Assembly: GCA_002733915.1 (NCBI GenBank)
Contig: NVXN01000011.1
Span: 65,958 to 71,366 of the forward strand
Reading direction: 5' to 3'
Source of the DNA: Aequorivita sp.
GTDB lineage: Bacteria; Bacteroidota; Bacteroidia; Flavobacteriales; Flavobacteriaceae
Length of the DNA: 5,409 nucleotides
The position numbers were made by a program, and so were the translations under genes. Below the pieces are notes generated by a model, which was given only the letters and a program-made list of their open reading frames with translations, searched no databases and was not told the origin of the DNA. Below, piece by piece: positions 1-5,409 of the stretch (positions are counted from its first letter, which is position 1; every line of letters begins with the position of its first letter).

Positions 1-511
1 TTGAAGAGGAACGGTTTTCAACATATTCCAAAATATCGTTCTTGGTTACGCGCCCGTCTTTCCCCGTACCCGAAATTCCGTCAAGTTCAGCTTGCGAAAT
101 ACCTTCGGCAGCTGCAATGTTTTTAACCAAAGGCGAATAAAACCGATCTCCGGTATTTTCGATTGGGGCTAGAGTAGTTTGCTTGGCGGTTTCTACTTGC
201 TTTTCAACTTCCTTCACAACTTCCGGCGAAGGATCGTTTTCGGCAGTCGCTTTCTCAGTTCCGTTGCTTCCGGCGGTTTCAATTATGGCAATGGTCTGGC
301 CCACTTGAACCACATCATCAACGTTGAAAAGTTTTTCAACCAGAACCCCGTCTACCTCGCTGGGCACTTCGCTATCCACTTTATCAGTAGCGATTTCAAG
401 AACGGCCTCATCAGCCTCGATGGTATCGCCCACTTCCTTTAGCCAGTTAGTCAAGGTTGCCTCTGCAACACTCTCACCCATTTTGGGCAGTTTCAATTCA
501 AATTTTGCCAT
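1..511 (-). CDS. 2-oxo acid dehydrogenase E2 (dihydrolipoamide acyltransferase), N-terminal part, cut by the left edge
   Basis: This is the lipoate-bearing core subunit of a 2-oxo acid dehydrogenase complex. E2 carries the acyl group from E1 on a lipoyl arm and transfers it to CoA in the cytoplasm. The frame reads from ATG at 511 to the window edge without a stop (170 codons). Residues 1-78 form a biotinyl/lipoyl domain opening MAKFELKLPKMGESVAEATL; the lipoylated lysine is K44 in EIATDKVDSEVPS. Residues 80-122 are a Glu/Lys/Thr-rich flexible linker. Residues 124-164 are the peripheral-subunit-binding domain (FYSPLVKNIAAAEGI, then SGTGKDGRVTKNDIL). The catalytic domain with its HxxxD motif is outside the window. 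One lipoyl domain with a DKVDSEV context fits branched-chain or 2-oxoglutarate E2 better than a typical pyruvate E2; substrate remains an inference. No good ribosome-binding site precedes the ATG. Confidence 0.95.
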   Translation of the reverse strand, partial: MAKFELKLPKMGESVAEATLTNWLKEVGDTIEADEAVLEIATDKVDSEVPSEVDGVLVEKLFNVDDVVQVGQTIAIIETAGSNGTEKATAENDPSPEVVKEVEKQVETAKQTTLAPIENTGDRFYSPLVKNIAAAEGISQAELDGISGTGKDGRVTKNDILEYVENRSSS

Positions 512-537
512 AATACTTTTTCAATGTCGAATTTTGT

Positions 538-553
538 AAGCACAAATGCGCTT
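538..553 (-). other. Small imperfect hairpin in the leader of the E2 gene
   Basis: The minus strand reads AAGCGCATTTGTGCTT, which can fold as about 6 base pairs (one G-U) around an ATTT loop. It lies between the candidate -7 box and the E2 start. It is not followed by a T-run on the minus strand, so it is a poor terminator for the glycosyltransferase gene. It could be a weak leader structure or chance. Confidence 0.25.
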
Positions 554-568
554 GTTTTAAAAACCTTG

Positions 569-576
569 CAAAATTA
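569..576 (-). promoter_or_regulatory. Candidate -7 promoter box for the E2 gene
   Basis: On the minus strand this reads TAATTTTG, a full match to the Bacteroidota -7 consensus TAnnTTTG, about 57 bases upstream of the E2 start. The nearest upstream TTG (602-604) is 25 bases away, longer than the usual -33 spacing, so only the -7 box is supported. If real, the E2 gene can be transcribed independently of the glycosyltransferase gene, with a leader of roughly 50 bases. Confidence 0.35.
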
Positions 577-609
577 GTTAAAATTTGTTCGTTGTTGGTT
601 TCAAATTTC

Positions 610-1731
610 TTAAAAAACGACCACGCCGCCCTTTTCGTCGCTTTGGTCGCTCCCAATTATAAAGTTGCAGTCTGCAGGACGTATGCGGAAAAGATTGTTT
701 TTGTTTTTCAATTGTTTCATCAATTTGAAAATTTCCGCATAGGAAATATACTCAGCATCAAAAACTAGCAGACTGTTTTCTAAGGAAACCAAGGGATGCA
801 TATTTTTTGAAACCATTTGGAAAATAGTGGCTGTACTCTCAGAGAGTTTTTCCAGTAATTCAATATTTTCGGTGAAGAAGTAATTTCGATCCAAAGTAGG
901 AAGTGGTTCCACTTTTTTATCGAAAGAAATTTTATGTGCAGCTTTGGCCAAGGCAACTCCGGCAGACACGGAACTTCCCAATAGAAAGTTTTTATTGAAA
1001 TGTTTTTGGTAAAAAATCTGCATTGCCCCGTAAAAGCGCTCAAAGTATGCGTCATCCTTTTTGGTGCTTTCCCCTTTATAGTGCAGTACGGTAGTGTTTC
1101 CCAGGTAATGATTTTTATAACCGGCATTTGTTATTTTGTACGAAAAATCTATGTCCTCGCCATACATAAAATAATCCTCGTCAAATCCGCCCACTTCATT
1201 GTAAATACTTTTTTTCAAAATCATAAAAGCACCTACCAGTACTTCTACTTCGCCTTTTTCACTATCGATAATATGATTTGCATAATATTTCTGGGTAAAA
1301 CCGGTGAGTTTCATCAAAGAGACTTTTGGAGTTGGAAGATTTCTTTTGCTTTCGGGTAGGAAATTCCCTGTTCCATCCATTAAATAAACGCCCAGGGCAC
1401 CAATCTTTTCGACACTCTCATAATACTCAATGGTTTTTCTAAAAGTATCTTCGGAAACAGCAGTATCTGGGTTCAGAATACATAGGTATTCACCTTTTGC
1501 AACAGCCACAGCCTGATTATTTGCCTTGCTGAAACCTACATTTTCCTTGTTTTCAATCAAGACTACATTTGGAAAAAGGGTTTTGACCATTTGGCAGCTA
1601 TCGTCTTTTGAATCATTGTCGATTACAATGATTTCGGCATCCCAATGCTGGATGGCTTTTTGAACGGAACGAATGCACTGCTCCAAAAAAAAGCGCACAT
1701 TATAATTAAGTATAACAACAGATAGTTTCAA
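610..1731 (-). CDS. Glycosyltransferase family 2 (WbbL/rhamnosyltransferase-like) with extra C-terminal domain
   Basis: A cytoplasmic, probably membrane-associated GT-A enzyme that should transfer a sugar from a nucleotide donor onto a surface glycan or lipid-linked acceptor. Residues 1-240 carry the family 2 fold: MKLSVVILNYNVRFF at the N-terminus, VIDNDSKDDS (36-45), ENVGFSKANNQ (63-73), the DxD-equivalent NPDT (87-90), GAFMILKKS (167-175), and GGFDEDYFMYGEDIDFSYK (181-199) with the acidic pair E192-D193 in the usual catalytic region. After about residue 245 comes a further ~125 residues that the core fold does not need, ending FRIRPADCNFIIGSD. The start is TTG at 1731: the ORF from it gives the conserved N-terminus, whereas the next in-frame Met (M49) would delete the donor-binding strand. 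The start is 3 bases beyond the recR stop, so translational coupling is likely. Donor and acceptor cannot be told from sequence. Confidence 0.92.
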   Translation of the reverse strand: MKLSVVILNYNVRFFLEQCIRSVQKAIQHWDAEIIVIDNDSKDDSCQMVKTLFPNVVLIENKENVGFSKANNQAVAVAKGEYLCILNPDTAVSEDTFRKTIEYYESVEKIGALGVYLMDGTGNFLPESKRNLPTPKVSLMKLTGFTQKYYANHIIDSEKGEVEVLVGAFMILKKSIYNEVGGFDEDYFMYGEDIDFSYKITNAGYKNHYLGNTTVLHYKGESTKKDDAYFERFYGAMQIFYQKHFNKNFLLGSSVSAGVALAKAAHKISFDKKVEPLPTLDRNYFFTENIELLEKLSESTATIFQMVSKNMHPLVSLENSLLVFDAEYISYAEIFKLMKQLKNKNNLFRIRPADCNFIIGSDQSDEKGGVVVF

Positions 1732-1734
1732 AAC

Positions 1735-2355
1735 TTATGTGCTTTTTAATGAAGATTCAAAAGGAATACGGTGCAGGATGCTTCGGCCCAGCGTAACCTC
1801 ATCTGCATATTCAAGCTCATCGCCCACTGAAATGCCACGGGCAATGGTGGTGGTGGTTATATGGTATGGCTCAATCTGTTTATAGATATAAAAATTAGTA
1901 GTGTCGCCTTCCATGGTAGAACTGAGCGCAAAAATAAGTTCGCGCACGTTTCCGGCTTTTACTTTCTCAACTAAAGATGGAATGGTCAAATCGCCAGGGC
2001 CAATGCCATCCATCGGGGAAATTTTTCCGCCCAACACGTGGTAGTGGCCACGGTATTGACTGGTATTTTCAATGGCCATTACATCGCGTATGTCTTCGAC
2101 CACACACACCAATTGTTCATCGCGGCGCGGATTGGCACATATTTCACAAAGCTTGGTATCGCTAATATTGTGGCAATTTGCGCAAAAGTTTATTTCCTCG
2201 CGCATTTTCAGCAAACTAGCGGTTAAGTTTTGAGTTTGTTCTTTAGATTGTTTTAGTAAGTGAAGCACCAATCGCAGGGCGGTACGTTTACCAATTCCGG
2301 GGAGTTGGGACATTTCGTTTACTGCGTTTTCAAGAAGTTTTGAAGAAAATTCCAT
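1735..2355 (-). CDS. recR: Recombination mediator protein RecR
   Basis: RecR acts with RecO (and RecF) in the cytoplasm to load RecA onto SSB-coated single-stranded DNA at gaps. With the start at 2355 the protein is 206 residues, close to the usual family length of about 200. Domains in order: helix-hairpin-helix with LPGIGKRTA (18-26); a four-cysteine zinc finger, C58, C61, C70, C73 (CANC then CEIC); Toprim domain from about 80, with [20 protein letters not shown] (105-110) and a later [10 protein letters not shown]; and the C-terminal [18 protein letters not shown] and GRSILHRIP segment. A longer reading from ATG at 2418 adds 21 residues, but that ATG lies inside the upstream gene's terminator stem, and [12 protein letters not shown] is a normal RecR N-terminus. 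Only 23 bases separate that terminator's T-run from the start, so the promoter must be very close or overlap it. The glycosyltransferase gene follows after 3 bases. Confidence 0.97.
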   Translation of the reverse strand: MEFSSKLLENAVNEMSQLPGIGKRTALRLVLHLLKQSKEQTQNLTASLLKMREEINFCANCHNISDTKLCEICANPRRDEQLVCVVEDIRDVMAIENTSQYRGHYHVLGGKISPMDGIGPGDLTIPSLVEKVKAGNVRELIFALSSTMEGDTTNFYIYKQIEPYHITTTTIARGISVGDELEYADEVTLGRSILHRIPFESSLKST

Positions 2356-2378
2356 AGCCTGATTCGTGCTGCCAATAT

Positions 2379-2418
2379 AAAAAAAATGCTTCAGAAAAAG
2401 CGGCTTTTCCTGAAGCAT
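2379..2418 (-). terminator. Strong intrinsic terminator of the T9SS propeller gene
   Basis: On the minus strand the arms 2418-2404 and 2400-2386 pair over 15 base pairs (ATGCTTCAGGAAAAG with CTTTTTCTGAAGCAT, one G-U pair) around a CCG loop, followed by an unbroken run of about seven T. It begins 21 bases after the stop of the 829-residue protein. There is no T-run on the plus strand side, so it works in one direction only. Confidence 0.9.
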
Positions 2419-2439
2419 TCCTAATATTAAAATAGGCTC

Positions 2440-4929
2440 TTAGTTTATAAGAAGTTTTTTGGTTGCCGTTCCTTCCTCACTGTTAACACGAACAAAATAT
2501 GTACCGGCAGAAAGCGATGAAACATCAACCGAATGCTTATTTGAAATCAAAGCTTCTGCTTCATAGATAAGTAGTTTACCAGAAATATCAAAGACTCTTA
2601 ACTCAGCATTTAGGGATTTTGGCAATGCAATTGTAAACGACTCCCTTGCAGGATTTGGGTAAATACTTACTGAAACTTCAGAAATAGTTTCATTAACACC
2701 TGCTGTTCCATCTACCAAAGGCGATACCCATAGGCCCCTTCCATAGGTTGCTGCGTACAGCATGTTTGTTGTATTGTTTATATCCAATTCATTTATGATA
2801 ACATTTGGCAATAAGTTACTGTATGGTTGCCAATCTGTAAATGTATTGTCAATATAGTAGATACCATAATCCATTCCTAGGTACAGGCCATCTTTACCAT
2901 TATTATCCCAGATAAGCGCCAAGGCACTAAAGTTGGGAAGGTTCTTTTTATAATCTATCCACGTATCGCCTCCATCTTCGGAAACCATAACGCGGCTGTT
3001 TCCGGTAATTGCGACTGCAATTTTATAGGGATTTGTAGGGTGAATCGCTATTGAGTTTATTGTTCCTCCGGGAAAAGCTGATTGTACCCAATCCGTAGCT
3101 CCAGCATCTTCGGTTCTAAAGAGAAAAGGGCCTCTTGAAACATACATTACTTGATTGTTGGTAGGTGAAATTTTCATGTTGTCAAGATTTCCAATAAGGT
3201 CTTGGGAAATGCTTGTCCAACTGCCACCCAAATTTGAAGATTTATAAACACGGTTATAACCTACATACACAGTATTTACAAGGATTGGATCTTGTTCAAA
3301 GGGTGTTACCCAGTTTCCAGAGCCACTTCCGGGCTCATTGATACCGATATAAGAATTACCGCCATTTTGGCTTCTATACAGCTGACCGTTCTGGCTGGTT
3401 CCATAAAAAATATTAGGATTTGTTTTATCTATGAAAGATTCCATACCATCAGCGCCCAACCAATCTTTCCATTGGGTTGCCTGTGTATAAAAAGAAGTTC
3501 CATTGTCCTGTGCACCTCCTGATACAATAACATCTGCTGTTTGTGAAACCCCAATTTTATAAAATTGCCTAATTCCCAAACCTTGTGTCAGGTCTTCATA
3601 ATAATTAGCATTCACTGCACCAGTATTCTCAGCCTTATAAACACCCCCGTCAGTAATAGCATACAAGGTAGTTCCATAATATTGAAGATCATCTACATCT
3701 GCGTGACAATAACCAATATTTTGTGAAGCGGCATTTGCTGGAATCCAGTCTGAAGTACAGCTAAAAGTGGTTCCACCATTGCTAGATCGCCAAGTAAGTA
3801 TACCTGCAATATGTACCTCATTTACATTGGTAGGATTAACTGCTATACCCATATCTCGTGGAGCCTGACCACTATTATCATTTCCACTGGTGCTGTATCC
3901 AAAAAAGTTTAGGCTTCCATGGTTTATTTTTGTAAAACTATCTCCACTATTGCTGGAGGTGTAAAATCCACCAAATCTACTTCCTGTTGCTTCAAGCACA
4001 TACACTGTGTTTGGATCATTTGCCGAAACGCCAATCATTTTAGGGCCCGTGGCAAAACCTCCAATGGTTGTAAAAGTAGCACCTCCATCAGTAGATTTGT
4101 GAAAGCCACTTCCTGAAGCATATACCACTGACAGGTCTCCCGGCTTAAACTCTACGTCATATCCTCTTGTATCTGCAACCGGCTCATTCCAAGTTGCGCC
4201 ACTGTCTGTCGATCTATAAATACCTACATTTTCCGCGGTCGCAAAAATAATATTGTTGTTGGAGGGGTTTATTAAGATTTTATTTACAATACTGTTTCCA
4301 ATAGTACCTAATAAGTTCCAAGTTGCGCCGGCATCTGTGGATTTAAAAATCCTTCCGTTAGTTGAACCAAAAAAGTAGGTGTCAGAATCTAATGGATCAA
4401 TCGCAACACTATAAACAGAGAGATTAGAAAAATAATCACACAGCGGCGTCCAAGTTTGTGCTCCATCTATAGTTCTCCATACCCCTCCAGTGTTTGCGCC
4501 TATTATCATGTGGTTTTCATTTCCTTCCTCTATGGCAAGACCTGTAATTCTGCCCACGCCAGGATTCCAACCCGAAGTGGCGTTCCAATCTGTGGGACCA
4601 AGTTCCTGCCAGTTGTCGTTAAGAACCGATCTGCTTGCGGCAGTAGCATTTAAATAAGCATTCCATTGTTCTAGTTCGGTTAGGCGTTCTTCAACACTTG
4701 GAAGATACCCATTCTCATTCATCATTCGCAGGGCGTTGTATTCCCATCTTTTGAATTGTTTATAACCAGTACCTCGTCCCTTGTCTCGATTTGCAAAGTA
4801 AGCTTCGGCACTGTCAATAATCTCTTGTACCTTATAGGTACCCGCATCAATCATTTGAAGATATTCTTGTGCCTGAACGACAAAAGAACCAAAAAATAAT
4901 GTAAAAAATAGAAGTAATTTAAAACGCAT
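2440..4929 (-). CDS. Secreted Asp-box (BNR/VPS10-like) beta-propeller protein with T9SS type A sorting domain
   Basis: An 829-residue exported protein, probably surface-bound or released through the type IX system; its ligand or substrate is unknown. Residues 1-20 are a signal peptide (Arg3, Lys4, a Leu/Phe core, cleavage after VQA). Residues 22-105 are a charged N-terminal segment with GYKQFKRWEYNALRMM (55-70), which I recall from related Bacteroidota propeller proteins. From about 106 to 738 runs a beta-propeller with at least ten Asp-box-like motifs of the S-x-D-x-G-x-T-W type at about 151, 195, 238, 277, 323, 380, 518, 562, 604 and 647, often 39-46 residues apart. It closes with ATYGRGLW (727-734). 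Residues 755-829 form a type A sorting domain: SIYPNPARESFTI, LRVFDISGKLL, LSAGTYFVRV and terminal KKLLIN. Family members are often named sialidase, glycosyl hydrolase or sortilin-like, but I see no catalytic evidence. It is monocistronic, flanked by its own candidate promoter and a terminator. The ATG at 4929 sits directly before the signal peptide; no Shine-Dalgarno is visible. Confidence 0.93.
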   Translation of the reverse strand: MRFKLLLFFTLFFGSFVVQAQEYLQMIDAGTYKVQEIIDSAEAYFANRDKGRGTGYKQFKRWEYNALRMMNENGYLPSVEERLTELEQWNAYLNATAASRSVLNDNWQELGPTDWNATSGWNPGVGRITGLAIEEGNENHMIIGANTGGVWRTIDGAQTWTPLCDYFSNLSVYSVAIDPLDSDTYFFGSTNGRIFKSTDAGATWNLLGTIGNSIVNKILINPSNNNIIFATAENVGIYRSTDSGATWNEPVADTRGYDVEFKPGDLSVVYASGSGFHKSTDGGATFTTIGGFATGPKMIGVSANDPNTVYVLEATGSRFGGFYTSSNSGDSFTKINHGSLNFFGYSTSGNDNSGQAPRDMGIAVNPTNVNEVHIAGILTWRSSNGGTTFSCTSDWIPANAASQNIGYCHADVDDLQYYGTTLYAITDGGVYKAENTGAVNANYYEDLTQGLGIRQFYKIGVSQTADVIVSGGAQDNGTSFYTQATQWKDWLGADGMESFIDKTNPNIFYGTSQNGQLYRSQNGGNSYIGINEPGSGSGNWVTPFEQDPILVNTVYVGYNRVYKSSNLGGSWTSISQDLIGNLDNMKISPTNNQVMYVSRGPFLFRTEDAGATDWVQSAFPGGTINSIAIHPTNPYKIAVAITGNSRVMVSEDGGDTWIDYKKNLPNFSALALIWDNNGKDGLYLGMDYGIYYIDNTFTDWQPYSNLLPNVIINELDINNTTNMLYAATYGRGLWVSPLVDGTAGVNETISEVSVSIYPNPARESFTIALPKSLNAELRVFDISGKLLIYEAEALISNKHSVDVSSLSAGTYFVRVNSEEGTATKKLLIN
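2443..2667 (-). other. T9SS type A C-terminal sorting domain (coding segment)
   Basis: This segment encodes residues 755-829. It has the three hallmarks of the TIGR04183-type domain: the YPNP motif near its start, the central VFDISGKLL strand, and LSAGTYFVRV followed by a basic KKLLIN end. In known systems this domain directs the folded protein through the outer membrane and is removed by the PorU sortase, often with attachment to a lipopolysaccharide anchor. Whether this one is anchored or released is not visible here. Confidence 0.9.
2959..4479 (-). repeat. Asp-box propeller repeat array inside the T9SS protein gene
   Basis: This stretch codes for residues 151-657, with ten Asp-box-like motifs such as FKSTDAGATW (195-204), YRSTDSGATW (238-247) and HKSTDGGATF (277-286). 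Divergence is mostly at protein level, but blades 2 and 3 still share DNA: the plus-strand 14-mer TTCCAAGTTGCGCC occurs at 4187-4200 and 4316-4329, exactly 129 bases (43 codons) apart. Spacing is irregular between about residues 390 and 518, where only a degenerate motif (GVYKAENTG, 429-437) is seen. Confidence 0.85.
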
Positions 4930-5063
4930 CTTTTTAATTTTAAGGAAGTTATGTTATTATATATGCAAAGTTTTCAAATGTATTAAAAATAAAAATGTTG
5001 AAGAACCCAATCTTTGTATTTTTACCAAAAAAAATACGCTAAACCATTGAAGTCTTAAATTTT
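4930..5063. promoter_or_regulatory. Divergent intergenic region between the propeller gene and the symporter gene
   Basis: These 134 bases separate two genes transcribed away from each other, so they must hold both promoters. The minus-strand -7 candidate is given separately. For the plus strand the best match is AATCTTTG at 5009-5016, one base off TAnnTTTG, 48 bases before the symporter ATG; it lacks a clear -33 TTG and is weak. The region is very AT-rich, with A-runs at 5027-5034. I see no palindromic operator or riboswitch. Confidence 0.6.
4975..4982 (-). promoter_or_regulatory. Candidate -7 promoter box for the T9SS propeller gene
   Basis: The minus strand reads TACATTTG, a full match to the Bacteroidota consensus TAnnTTTG, 45 bases upstream of the ATG at 4929. 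This predicts a leader of about 40 AT-rich bases. The nearest upstream TTG is 25 bases away (5008-5010), longer than the usual -33 spacing, so the upstream element is not convincing. Confidence 0.4.
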
Positions 5064-5409
5064 ATGCAATCCTTACACATACTGTTACTTATTCTTGGTT
5101 ATTTTTTGGTTCTAATTCTAATTTCCTATTTCACAAATAGGGGTGGCAGTAACGCTGATTTTTTTAAGGCAGGAAAACAATCGCCGTGGTATTTGGTCGC
5201 TTTTGGAATGATTGGCGCCTCTCTAAGCGGGGTTACTTTTATCTCAGTTCCGGGCTGGGTGGAGGCTTCAAAGTTTAGCTACTTTCAAGTGGTTCTAGGT
5301 TATACTGTAGGCTATGCGGTGATTGGAACCGTACTTCTTCCACTTTATTATCGTTTAAACTTAACATCAATTTATACCTATTTGGAAGGCAGATTTGGGA
5401 ATGCCTCAT
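5064..5409 (+). CDS. Sodium:solute symporter (SSS family), N-terminal part, cut by the right edge
   Basis: An inner-membrane transporter that should use the sodium gradient to import a small solute; the solute cannot be told from this part. The frame reads from ATG at 5064 to the edge without a stop, giving 115 residues. Full SSS proteins usually have about 450-550 residues, so roughly a quarter is present. Visible are TM1 (about 4-23, [20 protein letters not shown]), the family motif [20 protein letters not shown] (31-50) leading into TM2 with [15 protein letters not shown] (51-65), TM3 (about 73-96), and YTYLEGRFG (104-112), matching the conserved Y-x-Y-L-E-x-R-F-G of SSS proteins. TM2 has the small/Ser/Thr residues expected near the first sodium site. 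It is divergent from the T9SS gene. The start is the first ATG of the frame next to TM1; no Shine-Dalgarno is visible. Confidence 0.93.
   Translation, partial: MQSLHILLLILGYFLVLILISYFTNRGGSNADFFKAGKQSPWYLVAFGMIGASLSGVTFISVPGWVEASKFSYFQVVLGYTVGYAVIGTVLLPLYYRLNLTSIYTYLEGRFGNAS

Noticed and set aside
179..539. Two plus-strand open frames of 87 and 71 codons
   Set aside because: Both are antisense to the well-supported E2 coding region and resemble no protein family.
538..553. Hairpin as the terminator of the glycosyltransferase gene
   Set aside because: The stem is short and no T-run follows it on the minus strand.
780..1359. Open frames of 115 codons (minus) and 119 codons (plus) within the glycosyltransferase gene
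   Set aside because: They are shadows of the real frame, which carries conserved GT2 motifs throughout this stretch.
1977..2226. Two short plus-strand open frames opposite recR
   Set aside because: They are antisense to the RecR Toprim and zinc-finger coding sequence, with compositionally odd translations.
2356..2418. A 21-residue N-terminal extension of RecR from ATG at 2418
   Set aside because: The ATG and the first codons lie inside the stem of a strong terminator, the extension is unlike RecR, and starting at 2355 gives the normal length and N-terminus.
2959..4479. Repeated short motifs as a possible CRISPR or tandem-repeat array
   Set aside because: The repeats are in-frame Asp-box codons of a protein, diverged in DNA and without regular spacers.
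3292..4653. Plus-strand frames of 65-76 codons opposite the propeller gene
   Set aside because: They mirror the Ser/Thr/Gly-rich codons of the propeller; no ribosome site or family resemblance is seen.
2440..4929. Naming the propeller protein a sialidase
   Set aside because: Asp boxes alone are not diagnostic. I could not identify the sialidase arginine triad or the RIP motif, so a catalytic name would be unsupported.

Overview
The window looks like a chromosomal segment from a member of the Bacteroidota, most likely a marine or environmental Flavobacteriaceae. The grounds are the AT-rich intergenic DNA, starts without clear Shine-Dalgarno sequences, -7 boxes of the TAnnTTTG type, and a large secreted protein with a type IX secretion (T9SS) C-terminal sorting domain, a system essentially confined to this phylum. 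Genus cannot be fixed from the sequence alone.

Layout, left to right. (1) 1-511, minus strand: the N-terminal 170 residues of a 2-oxo acid dehydrogenase E2 acyltransferase (lipoyl domain, linker, E1/E3-binding domain); its catalytic domain lies off the left edge. (2) 512-609: a short leader region with a candidate promoter -7 box and a small hairpin. (3) 610-1731, minus: a family 2 glycosyltransferase of 373 residues with an extra C-terminal domain, starting at a TTG codon 3 bases after recR. (4) 1735-2355, minus: recR, complete. (5) 2379-2418: a strong intrinsic terminator for the next gene upstream. (6) 2440-4929, minus: an 829-residue secreted Asp-box (BNR/VPS10-like) beta-propeller protein with a signal peptide and type A T9SS sorting domain. 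(7) 4930-5063: a divergent intergenic region. (8) 5064-5409, plus: the first 115 residues of a sodium:solute symporter (SSS family), running off the right edge.

The genes do not form one obvious pathway. recR and the glycosyltransferase are tightly packed and probably co-transcribed; the E2 gene follows after 98 bases and may have its own promoter. The T9SS propeller gene is a separate monocistronic unit ended by its own terminator. The symporter is divergent from it. Repair, central metabolism, glycan synthesis, surface display and transport sit side by side, an ordinary chromosomal arrangement. I see no CRISPR array, RNA gene, insertion sequence or defence system, and nothing that amounts to a new multi-gene system. 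The most worthwhile leads are the unexplained C-terminal domain of the glycosyltransferase, the TTG start coupled to recR, and the unknown target of the secreted propeller.
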